Shown one piece after another: positions 37,324 through 46,691 of a DNA stretch of 64,000 nucleotides. The translations under genes and the position numbers were made by a program. Source of the stretch: an uncultured Pelagibacteraceae bacterium (GTDB taxonomy: Bacteria; Pseudomonadota; Alphaproteobacteria; Pelagibacterales; Pelagibacteraceae); assembly GCA_902592325.1 (NCBI GenBank), contig CACJEC010000001.1, forward strand, positions 186,001-250,000. Direction: 5' to 3'. A model generated the notes under the pieces. It did not search any database, was not told the DNA's origin, and saw nothing but the letters and a program-made list of their open reading frames with translations. Position 1 is the first letter of the stretch, and every line of letters starts with the position of its first letter.

Positions 37324-38062
37324 TTAAAATTTTATGTAATTTAACTTTTCTAAAATTTAAGTTTAGCAAGTCTAAAATTAAAATATAGCCATTGAGATTT
37401 TTACCAATATTTAAAATTTTTTTTAAAATTTCATTAGCTTGAATTGTACCAACAACACCAGCTACTGTTCCTAAAATTCCTTCATACTCACAGTTCAATA
37501 TATCGTCTGAAATTTTTTCTTCTTGAAAAAAACTTCTTATACATGGAGTATTTTTATTTTTGAAATCAAAAGTAAAAATATGTCCATCAAATTTACTTAT
37601 AGCCCCAGATACTAAAAATTTTTTTGACGCTTTACAAAAATCATTAATTAAAAATTTAGTCTTAAAATTATCTGACCCATCAACAATATAATCATATTTC
37701 TTTATAATCTTTTTATAATTATTTTTAGTAAGTCTTATTTTATAAGAATTAATTTTTATTTTAGAATTAATTTTTTCCAACTTTTTTTTAGCAGCAATTA
37801 CTTTAGATTTTTTTAAGTCGTTTATATCGTATAGGCTTTGACGATGAATATTTGATAAATCAACATTGTCAGAGTCAATAATCCCTATTGAACCAACACC
37901 TGCTCTTGTTAAAAATTCAGCAACGGGACATCCTAAACCTCCCATACCAATAATTAACACTTTGGAGTCAATAATCTTTTTTTGACCTATTACACCAATA
38001 TTCTTTAAGATAATTTGTCTTGAAAATCTCTCAATTTGTTTTTTATTTAACTTTAAATTCAT
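37316..38062 (-). CDS. ThiF/MoeB/HesA-family adenylyltransferase
   Basis: 248 residues. E1-like activation of a ubiquitin-like sulfur carrier (MoaD or ThiS). Nucleotide loop GMGGLGCPVAEFL near residue 40, IDSDNVDLSNIHRQ near 62 (metal and adenylation residues), and the C-terminal GILGTVAGVVGTIQANEILK. The two CxxC zinc motifs found in E. coli MoeB are not visible. Whether it serves molybdopterin or thiamine cannot be decided here. Overlaps dut by four bases. Confidence 0.83.
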   Translation of the reverse strand: MNLKLNKKQIERFSRQIILKNIGVIGQKKIIDSKVLIIGMGGLGCPVAEFLTRAGVGSIGIIDSDNVDLSNIHRQSLYDINDLKKSKVIAAKKKLEKINSKIKINSYKIRLTKNNYKKIIKKYDYIVDGSDNFKTKFLINDFCKASKKFLVSGAISKFDGHIFTFDFKNKNTPCIRSFFQEEKISDDILNCEYEGILGTVAGVVGTIQANEILKKILNIGKNLNGYILILDLLNLNFRKVKLHKILND

Positions 38063-38496
38063 TTACCTGTTGAACCAAATCCTCCCTTGCCTCTAATTGT
38101 TTCAGGTAAATCATTGGTTTCTTTTAATTCTATTTTAACAACCGGTGTTAATATCATTTGTGCTATTCTATCTCCATTATTTATAAGGAAATCATTATTT
38201 CCATGATTATAAATTATTACTTTAATTTCACCTCTATAATCACTGTCAATTGTTCCTGGCGTATTTAATATGCTAATATTATTTTTAGCGGCCAATCCTG
38301 ATCTTGGTCTTATTTGTATCTCATAATCCTCAGAAAAAGCGATTGATAAACCTGTTGGTATTAAACAAGAGGTTTTAGGCTTAATTGTTAAAGATGACTT
38401 GATGAAAGCCATTAAATCCATCCCTGATGCACCAGATGTTTTATATGATGGTAATTGAACTTCTGGAGATAATTTTTTAATTAATACTTTAACCAT
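38059..38496 (-). CDS. dut: dUTP diphosphatase
   Basis: Hydrolyses dUTP to dUMP, keeping uracil out of DNA. 145 residues, a trimeric dUTPase. The five motifs are visible in order: SGASGMDLMA, RPRSGLAAKN, NTPGTIDSDYRGEI with the catalytic Asp, GDRIAQMIL, and the C-terminal RGKGGFGSTGK. Located between coaBC and the MoeB-like gene, overlapping both slightly. Confidence 0.97.
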   Translation of the reverse strand: MVKVLIKKLSPEVQLPSYKTSGASGMDLMAFIKSSLTIKPKTSCLIPTGLSIAFSEDYEIQIRPRSGLAAKNNISILNTPGTIDSDYRGEIKVIIYNHGNNDFLINNGDRIAQMILTPVVKIELKETNDLPETIRGKGGFGSTGK

Positions 38497-39695
38497 TAAT
38501 TTAATTGGTTATTAATTCTTTCAACTATCTCTTCTGATATTAAAGATTTATTTTTTGTAGATAATTTTTCTTTTTTCTTATTTTTATAAAAAATTGTTAC
38601 TTCGTTAAAATCTGAGTCAAAACCTATATCTTTATTTGAAACATCATTAGCAATTATCATATCGCAATTTTTATTCTTCAGTTTTTCAATTGCATTACTT
38701 TCTAAATTATTTGTCTCTGCTGCAAAACCTATGACTAATTTTGGTCTCATTGAATTATGATTAGAAACATAGTTTAAAATATCAACATTTTTTTCCAATT
38801 TTATGGTTAATTCATCTTTCTTTTTTATCTTAATATCATTTTTTTCAACAATTTTAAAATCAGCAACCGCTGCAGAAAAAATAGCAACATCAACTGGCAA
38901 ATATTTTTGAGTTTCTTTAAACATTTGTTCTGCAGTTTCTACTTTAATAAGTTTAATTTCCTCATTAATTTTCAGATTCGTTGGTCCTGATATTAAAGTT
39001 GTTTGATAACCAATTCTTGATAATGATTTAGCTATTTCATATCCTTGCTTACCACTAGATTTATTTGAAATAAATCTAACAGGATCTAAATATTCTTTAG
39101 TTGGTCCAGCTGTTACTAAAGCTTTAAGTTTTTTATTTTTGTTAATATAAAAAAGATATTCATTGATTCTATTAACAATATTGATCGGTTCAGTCATTTT
39201 TCCTTCACCATATTCTCCACAAGCCATTTCTCCAATTTCAGGTCCTATTATTTTATATGAAAAATTTTTTAAAATATTTAAGTTTTCCTTGGTGGATGTA
39301 TGTTCCCACATTCTAACATTCATTGCTGGAACTAAAAAAATAGGTTTGTTTGAAGCTAAAATAACTGTTGAAGCTAAATCTTCAGAGGATCCTTTTGCAA
39401 GTTTTGAAATTGTGTTTGCTGTAGCAGGCATTACTAAAATTAAATCTGCCCACCTAGATAAAGCAATATGATCCATTTCACTTTCATTTTCTATACTAAA
39501 TAAATCATCATATACTTTACCTTGTGATAAAGATGAAATTGATAATGGGGTTATAAATTCTTTAGAACTCTTTGTTAAAATTGTCTTTATCTCATAATTA
39601 TTTTTTTTTAAAATTCTGATTGTTTCAAGACTTTTGTAAGCTGCAATTCCACCACAAATAACTAATAATATTTTTTTGTCTTTTAAGTTTTTCAT
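38496..39695 (-). CDS. coaBC: Phosphopantothenoylcysteine decarboxylase / phosphopantothenate-cysteine ligase
   Basis: Bifunctional flavoprotein of coenzyme A synthesis. 399 residues. N-terminal CoaC: GGIAAYKSLETIRIL, PAMNVRMWEH and MACGEYGEGKM with the active-site cysteine near 158. C-terminal CoaB from about 185: VTAGPTKEYLDPVRFISN, SSGKQGYEIA and KPKLVIGFAAET-type segment (RPKLVIGFAAET). Eight bases downstream of ubiB and overlapping dut by one base. Confidence 0.96.
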   Translation of the reverse strand: MKNLKDKKILLVICGGIAAYKSLETIRILKKNNYEIKTILTKSSKEFITPLSISSLSQGKVYDDLFSIENESEMDHIALSRWADLILVMPATANTISKLAKGSSEDLASTVILASNKPIFLVPAMNVRMWEHTSTKENLNILKNFSYKIIGPEIGEMACGEYGEGKMTEPINIVNRINEYLFYINKNKKLKALVTAGPTKEYLDPVRFISNKSSGKQGYEIAKSLSRIGYQTTLISGPTNLKINEEIKLIKVETAEQMFKETQKYLPVDVAIFSAAVADFKIVEKNDIKIKKKDELTIKLEKNVDILNYVSNHNSMRPKLVIGFAAETNNLESNAIEKLKNKNCDMIIANDVSNKDIGFDSDFNEVTIFYKNKKKEKLSTKNKSLISEEIVERINNQLN

Positions 39696-39703
39696 TGGGA
39701 GAA

Positions 39704-41275
39704 TTAAAATACTAATAGACTAATAATTACAACAACTAATATTCCAATTATTGATTGATTTCTAAAAGCGATCATTTCAGATCTCTTATTATTCAAAGCT
39801 GTATAAGAGTTTGAATTATTAGGTATTTGCCCACTTGCTAAATAGGTCAAAGCTTGATTTGCCTTATCCATGATTTCTGGAAATTCCGGTAAACGCTTAA
39901 TTACTTCTGATGTGTTTTGAAGTGTCTCATTAATTGTATTTAAAGGGTCCTTTGTTTCTTTTAACCAATTCTCTAAAACTGGTTTTGATGTTATCCAAAT
40001 ATTTGTATCTGGATTAAGTTTTCTTGCTACTCCTTCTACCACAACCATAGTTTTCTGAAGCATTAATAACTGAGGCTGTGTTTGCATATTAAATTTTTCA
40101 GTAACATTAAATAGTTGTTTAAGGAGTTTACCTCCAGATATGTCTTTAACTGCTTGACCAAAAATTGGCTCACCAATTGACCTCAATGCTTGTGCCAAGT
40201 CATCAATAGGAACTTCTTTTGGTACCAAACCTGCAACTAAATGTACTTCGGCAACTTTTTTATAATCTCTTTGAATAAATCCAAATAGGATTTCTGCTAA
40301 AAATCTTTTACTCATTTTATCTAATCTACCCATAATTCCAAAATCAATTGGAACAATTTGACCACTAGTATTTATAAAAATATTTCCTTGATGCATATCT
40401 GCATGAAAAAAACCATCTCTTACAGCATGTCTTAGGAAATGTTGAATAATATCCTCTGCTATTTTATTTGTATCAATATTTTGTTTTTTAAGTTTTTCAG
40501 TTTCTCTAATCGAAACACCTTCAACCCAGTCTAAGGTCATTACATGTTCACTTGTAAAATTCCAAAAAATTTCTGGAACCTTAAATCCCACATCATTTTT
40601 AGTATTTTCTGCAAATTCATTAGCAGCTGCAGCTTCAAATCTTAGATCCATTTCCAAATTAGTTATCTCTTTTAGTAAAAAAACAACCTCTACAAGTTTT
40701 AATCTTTTTGTTTTTTTAACTAATGATTCAACAAAAAAAGCAAATAGCATAATAGCATCGATCTCTTCATTAAAAATTTTTCTAATATTGGGTCTTAAAA
40801 TCTTTATTGCTACATCTTTGATTGTTCCATTATCGTTTATCTGTGCTTTGTGAACTTGAGCTATAGATGCTGCTGCTACAGGCTCACTTAAATTAATAAT
40901 TGTGTTAAAAGTTTCTTCACCCAAATCTTTTCTAATTATCTCTTTAGCTTGATAAATTGAAAAGGGAGGTAATTTATCTTGTAAATTTTCTAATTTTTTT
41001 GATAATTCATTTCCAATTATATCTGGTCTTGTTGCAAGAAACTGTCCAAGTTTAATAAAAGTTGTACCCATGGATTCTAAGGAACTTGATAATCTTTCAC
41101 CTTCATCTTGTTGATCTTTATTTAATTGTTTTTTTTGGGAAAAAGAAAAAGCTAAAATTTTAAATATAATTTTTATTAAAAGGGGAGTTTCTTGAAATTT
41201 GGATGTAATTTTTAAAATGTCTGATTTTGCTACTTTTCTTCCTAGTTTGAACAAAGTAATTAGTTTTTTTACCAT
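39704..41275 (-). CDS. ubiB: Ubiquinone biosynthesis kinase-like protein UbiB
   Basis: Atypical membrane-associated kinase/ATPase of the UbiB/COQ8 family needed for ubiquinone synthesis. 523 residues. Signature KLGQFLATRPDIIG near residue 78 (KxGQ), the alanine-rich loop PVAAASIAQVHKA near 132, HADMHQGNIF and IDFGIMGRL in the kinase core, and a C-terminal membrane helix (IIGILVVVIISLLVF). Overlaps ubiE by one base. coq7 at 51484 acts in the same pathway. Confidence 0.95.
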   Translation of the reverse strand: MVKKLITLFKLGRKVAKSDILKITSKFQETPLLIKIIFKILAFSFSQKKQLNKDQQDEGERLSSSLESMGTTFIKLGQFLATRPDIIGNELSKKLENLQDKLPPFSIYQAKEIIRKDLGEETFNTIINLSEPVAAASIAQVHKAQINDNGTIKDVAIKILRPNIRKIFNEEIDAIMLFAFFVESLVKKTKRLKLVEVVFLLKEITNLEMDLRFEAAAANEFAENTKNDVGFKVPEIFWNFTSEHVMTLDWVEGVSIRETEKLKKQNIDTNKIAEDIIQHFLRHAVRDGFFHADMHQGNIFINTSGQIVPIDFGIMGRLDKMSKRFLAEILFGFIQRDYKKVAEVHLVAGLVPKEVPIDDLAQALRSIGEPIFGQAVKDISGGKLLKQLFNVTEKFNMQTQPQLLMLQKTMVVVEGVARKLNPDTNIWITSKPVLENWLKETKDPLNTINETLQNTSEVIKRLPEFPEIMDKANQALTYLASGQIPNNSNSYTALNNKRSEMIAFRNQSIIGILVVVIISLLVF

Positions 41276-41979
41276 TAAATTTTCCAGCCACTATGAATTG
41301 ATACTAAACCACCAGACAAATTACGAAATGAACATTTTTTAAAGTTATTTTTTTCCATTAAAAAAATCAATTCATCTTGATTTACAAAATTTTCAATACT
41401 TTTAACCAAATATTCGTAAGGTTCCTTTTCTCCAACTATAATATTTCCAATTAAAGGAATTAATTTTGAATAATTCTCATAAAGAAAATTTAATTTCGAA
41501 TTTTGTATTTTTGAAAATTCAAGACATAAAAATCGACCACCTGGTTTTAAAACTCTATATGCCTCCGATAAAGCTTTGCTAATATTCTTAGTATTTCTTA
41601 GTCCAAAACTAATAGTATAAAAATCAAAGGAGTTTTCCAAAATAGGTAATCTTTCAGCTGAAGCTATAATCCACTTAATATTATCATATTTATTCAATTT
41701 TTCTTTACCTTTGGCAATCATACTTTTGTTTGGGTCAACACATGTAATTGCTAAATTTTTTTTTGTATTATCTAAAAATAATTTTCCGATATCACCTGTG
41801 CCACAAGCAACATCAATCAAATTACTTTGTAAAGATGGGTTCATCATATTAATTAAATTTTTTTTCCAGATTCGATGAGTTCCTAAGGACATAAAATCGT
41901 TCATGAGATCATATTTGTTATAAACTTTATCAAATACACCTTGAACTAAACCTTTTTTATTTTGAAGATTTTGTTGCAT
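41275..41979 (-). CDS. ubiE: Ubiquinone/menaquinone C-methyltransferase
   Basis: SAM-dependent C-methylation of demethylated quinone precursors. 234 residues. VFDKVYNKYDLMNDFMSLG at the start, SAM-binding LIDVACGTGDIGKLF near 57, SFGLRNTKNISKALSEAYRV near 128 and PLIGNIIVGEKEPYEYLVKS near 185 are the UbiE signatures. First gene of the minus-strand run, divergent from mutM with 31 bases between. Confidence 0.97.
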   Translation of the reverse strand: MQQNLQNKKGLVQGVFDKVYNKYDLMNDFMSLGTHRIWKKNLINMMNPSLQSNLIDVACGTGDIGKLFLDNTKKNLAITCVDPNKSMIAKGKEKLNKYDNIKWIIASAERLPILENSFDFYTISFGLRNTKNISKALSEAYRVLKPGGRFLCLEFSKIQNSKLNFLYENYSKLIPLIGNIIVGEKEPYEYLVKSIENFVNQDELIFLMEKNNFKKCSFRNLSGGLVSIHSGWKI

Positions 41980-42010
41980 AATTAATTTTATATTATCAAT
42001 ATAGTATTAA

Positions 42011-42874
42011 ATGCCAGAATTACCAGAAGTAGAAATTGTAAAAAAATCTTTAAATAAAAAAATTCGACAAAAAAAGGTTAAAAAAGTAATTATAAAAAAT
42101 AGGAATTTGAGAATTAAAATACCTAGAAATTTTGAAAAATTTCTTGAAAACAAAATAATAGATAAAGTCTCAAGATTTTCTAAGTATCTAATTTTTTATT
42201 TGCCTAATAATGAGTTTTTTTTAGTTCATTTAGGTATGTCTGGAACAATTCACTTGGTTGATAATAAAATTAAAAAAGATTTTACAAATTTAAGTTTTTA
42301 TAATTCACCTTTTTTACCAAAAGAACATAATCATGTAGAAATTATTTTTGATAAGTTTAGAATAATTTATAATGATCCAAGACGCTTTGGTTTTTTTCAG
42401 ATAATTAAAACTACTCATAATTTAAAAAAAAGGTTTTCAAATTTAGGACCCGAACCATTTGATAAAAAATTTAATCTTAATTATTTTAATAAGTTTAAAA
42501 AGAATAAAAATAGAAATATTAAAAACATTTTAATTGATCAAAAATTTGTATCTGGAATAGGAAATATATATGCAAGTGAAATATTATTTTTGAGTAGAAT
42601 AAATCCTAATAAAAAAATTAAATTTTTAAACAAAAAGGACTGTATACAAATCATATTAAATTCAAAAAAAGTACTTTTAAAAGCAATACAAAAAGGGGGT
42701 TCCAGCATAAGAGATTTTAAAAATATAGATGGTTATAAAGGTGGTTTTCAAGATAATTTTAATGTTTATCAAAGAGAGGGTTTAATTTGCAAAAGAACTA
42801 ATTGCAAAGGCATGGTTAAGAAAAAAATAATTAATAATAGATCAACTTTTTTTTGTAATTTTTGTCAAAAATAA
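42011..42874 (+). CDS. mutM: Formamidopyrimidine-DNA glycosylase
   Basis: Removes 8-oxoguanine and FaPy lesions. 287 residues. Catalytic N-terminal Pro with the invariant PELPEVE, the H2TH region (KNILIDQKFVSGIGNIYASE split as KNILIDQK and FVSGIGNIYASE) near 178, and a C-terminal zinc finger with cysteines CKRTNC and CNFC. The C-x4-C first half is normal in alphaproteobacteria. The stop lies upstream of rpsT. Confidence 0.96.
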   Translation: MPELPEVEIVKKSLNKKIRQKKVKKVIIKNRNLRIKIPRNFEKFLENKIIDKVSRFSKYLIFYLPNNEFFLVHLGMSGTIHLVDNKIKKDFTNLSFYNSPFLPKEHNHVEIIFDKFRIIYNDPRRFGFFQIIKTTHNLKKRFSNLGPEPFDKKFNLNYFNKFKKNKNRNIKNILIDQKFVSGIGNIYASEILFLSRINPNKKIKFLNKKDCIQIILNSKKVLLKAIQKGGSSIRDFKNIDGYKGGFQDNFNVYQREGLICKRTNCKGMVKKKIINNRSTFFCNFCQK

Positions 42875-42924
42875 ATAATTATTTGATTGACCGATATAAA
42901 TTCTCAAGTTATACCCCTGCGCAT

Positions 42925-43185
42925 ATGGCAAACACAAAATCAGCAATTAAGAGAATTAGAAGAATTTCTAAACAAACAGTTGTGAATAGAGCTAGAAAAA
43001 GTAGGTATAGAAACGCTTTGAAGAAGATTAAACTTTTAATTGAAGATAAGAAAAAAGAAGAGGCATTAAAATTCTTGCCCAAATTGAATTCTGAACTAAT
43101 GAAAATTGCCAAGACTGGAATTATAAAGAAACAAAACGCGTCAAGAAATGTTTCTAGAATTACAAAAAAAATAGCCTCACTATAA
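42925..43185 (+). CDS. rpsT: 30S ribosomal protein S20
   Basis: 86 residues from the ATG at 42925. An upstream in-frame ATG at 42862 inside mutM would add 21 residues absent from the family. MANTKSAIKRIRRISKQ at the start and NKLHxNxASR-type ending, here IIKKQNASRNVSRITKKIAS, are typical. No obvious Shine-Dalgarno. Followed by the AT-rich gap before dnaA. Confidence 0.95.
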   Translation: MANTKSAIKRIRRISKQTVVNRARKSRYRNALKKIKLLIEDKKKEEALKFLPKLNSELMKIAKTGIIKKQNASRNVSRITKKIASL

Positions 43186-43459
43186 TCTTAACACCTGTAG
43201 TTGATTCAACCATAATGATACGCATTATATGTCATTATCAAATTAATACTGTCTACATTTAGATTTATTAAATAAAAATTTTAAATTAACTGTATTAAAA
43301 ATTTTACAATTTTAAAAAAGAAAAAAAATTCTTGTCAAATAAAAATTATTTTTTTTTTTAAATTCACACAATCCTAGATTACATTTTTTTTTAATTATAA
43401 AAAAATATTTCTTGCAAATATTTTCATTATGGTACTTAGTAAGATTGACCTCCAAAAAT
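43186..43459. other. AT-rich rpsT-dnaA intergenic region (possible origin region or regulatory RNA)
   Basis: 274 bases without a convincing gene. It contains a Fur-box-like palindrome near its left end and long A/T runs (about 43320-43400). I looked for DnaA boxes (TTATNCACA) and found none convincing, so an origin is possible from gene context only. Confidence 0.35.
43211..43229. promoter_or_regulatory. Fur-box-like palindrome in the rpsT-dnaA gap
   Basis: CATAATGATACGCATTATA matches the 19-base Fur consensus at 15 positions, with exact ATAATG and CATTAT arms. Another CATTAT follows at 43233-43238. A TTGATT at 43201-43206 could be a -35 element. No protein gene starts close by; dnaA begins 231 bases away. 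Confidence 0.45.
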
Positions 43460-44881
43460 ATGAACACAAGCTTTACAAAAAAAAATTCAGAGAATTTTAA
43501 ATTAGAAAATTTGAATTGGGCTGTAATACAGTCACAAATGAAAAGTAAATTAGGAATTGAAATATATGAGAGTTGGTTAAAAAAAATAAATTTTGTAGAA
43601 GAGTTTAACAATTATATTCTTTTAACAGTTCCTACTAGATTCATAAGAGACTGGATTACTTCAAGATATTTAGATCAGATATTACAAATAGTGAGAAGCT
43701 TTAAAAAAGATATAATTAGAATTGAATTTAAAATAGATGATAAGAAAACTAATGAAATTGATGAGAAAGAAAGCGAAGTTCAAAATTTTAAAAATAAAGA
43801 AAATATATCATTTATAAAAGACTCCTATCTACAATATAATCGCATTGATCCAAATAAAAGATTCGATAATTTTTTAACTAGTTCTAGTAATAAACTTGCT
43901 TACGAAGCATCAATTAAAGTATCTGAGGATGTATCACATTATAATCCACTATACATTTATGGGGGCGTTGGTATGGGAAAAACACATTTATTAAATGCAA
44001 TTGGTTTGGAGCTAAAAAAACAAAATAAGGTAATGTTTATTTCAGCAGAGCGATTTATGTATCAATTTGTTAAATCGATTAAATCTAATGATATGGTAAA
44101 ATTCAAAGAATATTTTAGAAATACTGATGTTTTATTAATTGATGATATTCAGTTTATGAATGGAAAAGAAGCAATGCAGGAAGAATTTTTCCATACATTT
44201 AATGCTTTATTAGACAAGGGATCACAAATTATACTCTCTGCTGATAGAGCACCCAATAAATTATCAAGAATACAAGAAAGGATTAAATCTAGATTTTCTG
44301 GTGGTTTAGTGGTTGATATTCAAAAACCTGATTATGAGCTAAGAAAAAAAATTGTTGAAAAAAAAACTAGAGAATTAAATGATCTTTATTCAGAACAAAT
44401 TAATATTTCTAGAGAAATTCAAGATTATATAAGTACTGAAATTACTGCTAGTATTAGAGAGATTGTTGGTGCAATTAATAGAATAGTTTCATTTTCTCGG
44501 GTTTATAACAAGACACCGAATTTAGCAGAGACAAAAGTTGTATTAAAAGATTTGTTAAATGTTTCAGAAAATAAAGTGACGATTGATTTGATACAAACTC
44601 TTGTATGTAAATTTTTTAAAATTAGTAAAAATGAAATGTTATCATCTAGAAGATCAAGATATTTAGTTAGACCAAGGCAAACAGCTATATACCTAACAAA
44701 AATTTTAACATCAAAATCGCTTCCTGAAATTGGTCGTGAATTTTCAAATAGAGATCATACTACGATTATACATTCTGTTAAAACTATAGAAAAGTTGAAA
44801 GAAAATGACCCTGAAATGGTGGAGAACATTAATAAACTTAAAAATCAGATATTGTATAATAATAAAAATAATGAAATTTAA
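43460..44881 (+). CDS. dnaA: Chromosomal replication initiator DnaA
   Basis: Origin-binding AAA+ initiator. 473 residues from the ATG at 43460; an in-frame ATG at 43412 would add 16 residues not expected in the family. Domain I starts NWAVIQSQMKSKLGIEIYES; Walker A is GGVGMGKTHLLNAIG near 175, Walker B VLLIDDIQFM near 235; domain IV ends with GREFSNRDHTTIIHSVKTIE, the DnaA-box-binding signature. Overlaps dnaN by 11 bases. Confidence 0.97.
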   Translation: MNTSFTKKNSENFKLENLNWAVIQSQMKSKLGIEIYESWLKKINFVEEFNNYILLTVPTRFIRDWITSRYLDQILQIVRSFKKDIIRIEFKIDDKKTNEIDEKESEVQNFKNKENISFIKDSYLQYNRIDPNKRFDNFLTSSSNKLAYEASIKVSEDVSHYNPLYIYGGVGMGKTHLLNAIGLELKKQNKVMFISAERFMYQFVKSIKSNDMVKFKEYFRNTDVLLIDDIQFMNGKEAMQEEFFHTFNALLDKGSQIILSADRAPNKLSRIQERIKSRFSGGLVVDIQKPDYELRKKIVEKKTRELNDLYSEQINISREIQDYISTEITASIREIVGAINRIVSFSRVYNKTPNLAETKVVLKDLLNVSENKVTIDLIQTLVCKFFKISKNEMLSSRRSRYLVRPRQTAIYLTKILTSKSLPEIGREFSNRDHTTIIHSVKTIEKLKENDPEMVENINKLKNQILYNNKNNEI

Positions 44882-45983
44882 TATTAACCAGCAAGATTTA
44901 CAACAAGCTTTAAGTTATTGTCAGGGTGTTATAGAAAAAAGAAGTACTCTTGAAATATTATCTAATGTTTTGTTGGATGTGAGTGATTCAAAATTAACAA
45001 TAACAGCAACTGACTTAGACTTAATATTTGTGCATCAAATTAAAAATATTGAGGTTATCGAGGAAGGAAAAACTACAACAAGATCATCACTTATGTATGA
45101 TATTGTGAGAAAATTTTCTTCGGGAAAAAAAATAAATCTATTATTATCTGATAAAAGTAAACTCCAATTAGAATCTGAAAAATCAGTTTTTAATCTAAAT
45201 TGTATTAATCCTTCAGAATTTCCATTAACAGACGAAAATTTTAATGAAAATGAATTTTCTATAAATTCTAAAAGTTTATTAAAACTTTTGAATAAATGTA
45301 AATTTTCAGTCTCGAATGATGAGACAAGACATTATTTAAGTGGCATATATATTCATCGAACAGAGGTTGATGATAAGAATTATCTTACAGCAGTTGCTAC
45401 TGATAGTCATAGAATGTCTATTTCTAAAGTAAGACTTAATGAAAAAATAAATTTTGATCCAATAATTTTACCTAAAAAAACAATTTTTCAGCTTGTTTCA
45501 TTATTAGATAATTATGATGGGGATGTTAAAATTTCTAATATTAAATCAAAAATAAAATTTGAATTAAATAATAGTATTTTAATTTCAAAATTAATTGATG
45601 GTAAATTTCCAAATTATATTCAAGTTATCCCAAAAAATAATCAGAAAAAACTTGAAATAGACTTAAAACTTTTCTTGGGTTCTGTAGATCGTGTTGCATC
45701 AGTATCATTAGATAAAAAAGATGGAGTTAAATTTAATTTAACAAAAGATATTTTGAATCTATCTGTAAATAATACTAATAGTGGAGATGGTAATGAAACT
45801 TTAAGTGTAAAATTTGAACACGATCTAGAAATAAGCTTTAATTCTCGATATTTAATTGATGTAGCATCTCAGTTAGACGGAGAAAAAATAGAAATTTTCT
45901 TTAATGACACAGGGTCTCCTGCTTTAATTAAAGATCCAGGCGATTTTGATAGTATTTATGTTGTTATGCCTATGAAAGGTTAA
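44871..45983 (+). CDS. dnaN: DNA polymerase III subunit beta (sliding clamp)
   Basis: Ring-shaped processivity clamp. 370 residues from ATG 44871, which gives the family start MKFNINQQDLQQALSY; an upstream in-frame ATG at 44805 lies deep in dnaA. ATDSHRMSISKVRL near 180 and the C-terminal YVVMPMKG are clamp hallmarks. recF and gyrB do not follow; the next gene is convergent. Confidence 0.97.
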   Translation: MKFNINQQDLQQALSYCQGVIEKRSTLEILSNVLLDVSDSKLTITATDLDLIFVHQIKNIEVIEEGKTTTRSSLMYDIVRKFSSGKKINLLLSDKSKLQLESEKSVFNLNCINPSEFPLTDENFNENEFSINSKSLLKLLNKCKFSVSNDETRHYLSGIYIHRTEVDDKNYLTAVATDSHRMSISKVRLNEKINFDPIILPKKTIFQLVSLLDNYDGDVKISNIKSKIKFELNNSILISKLIDGKFPNYIQVIPKNNQKKLEIDLKLFLGSVDRVASVSLDKKDGVKFNLTKDILNLSVNNTNSGDGNETLSVKFEHDLEISFNSRYLIDVASQLDGEKIEIFFNDTGSPALIKDPGDFDSIYVVMPMKG

Positions 45984-46681
45984 GAAATTTTATCTAGTTC
46001 AGAGTAAATTTTTTTTTCTAAATTATTGATAAATTCCAATTTTTCCATTCCATAATTTATTGGCTGAAGTATAGAGATTGTTATTTGTTTATTTGCTGTT
46101 TTAAAACCTTTTTTAGGCCACACATAACCAGAATTAATAGCAATAGGCTGACATGAAATCTTTAGTTCTTCATATAATCTTGAAACACCTTTTTTAAAAG
46201 GAGGTCTTTCCTCTGGTTTTGCTCTTGTGCCCTGAGGAAAGATAATTAATGGTCTATTAGTATTATTAATAATTTTTTTTATATCATCAAAAAAACTTAA
46301 ATTATCTTTTGTAATTTTACCTCTTTTTATTGAAACGGATCCAATTTTTTTTAAATACCATCCAAAAATTGGAATAAGTAATAATTCTCTTTTTAAAATG
46401 AAAACAGGAGAATTAAATATCGTTTGAAGATAAAAGGTTTCAAACATTGACTGATGAGAAGCTGCAATAAAAAACTTTTTATCATGAATAATATTTTCTT
46501 TTCCTAGTATTTTAATCTTTACAGATAAAATATTATGTAAACAAAAACTTGTCCAATGGCCCATTAATTTACCACCAAATAAAACTAAACTTTGTGGAAA
46601 AATTAAAGATGGCAAAAATATTAGCGAAATGAAAATTATGCCTGAAAAAAAAATAATAGAAAAAAATAGATTTCTTAACAT
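45980..46681 (-). CDS. 1-acyl-sn-glycerol-3-phosphate acyltransferase (PlsC family)
   Basis: Adds the second acyl chain in phosphatidic acid synthesis at the inner membrane. 233 residues. N-terminal hydrophobic segment (about 6-30), then AASHQSMFETFYL near 72, where the HX4D motif is HX4E, a variant common in alphaproteobacteria as I recall, and FPQGTRAKPEERPPF near 150 for the substrate phosphate. Last four bases overlap dnaN. Ten bases downstream of lysA. Confidence 0.87.
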   Translation of the reverse strand: MLRNLFFSIIFFSGIIFISLIFLPSLIFPQSLVLFGGKLMGHWTSFCLHNILSVKIKILGKENIIHDKKFFIAASHQSMFETFYLQTIFNSPVFILKRELLLIPIFGWYLKKIGSVSIKRGKITKDNLSFFDDIKKIINNTNRPLIIFPQGTRAKPEERPPFKKGVSRLYEELKISCQPIAINSGYVWPKKGFKTANKQITISILQPINYGMEKLEFINNLEKKIYSELDKIS

Positions 46682-46691
46682 TTTTAAAATG

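Noticed and set aside
43186..43459. Replication origin with DnaA boxes
   Set aside because: The context (rpsT, dnaA, dnaN) and AT-richness invite it, but I found no convincing TTATNCACA boxes; kept only as a possibility in the region note.
43312..43611. Minus-strand open frame of 99 codons in the rpsT-dnaA gap and dnaA 5' region
   Set aside because: Mostly Phe/Lys/Asn from A/T runs, antisense to dnaA, no start signal; AT-rich noise.
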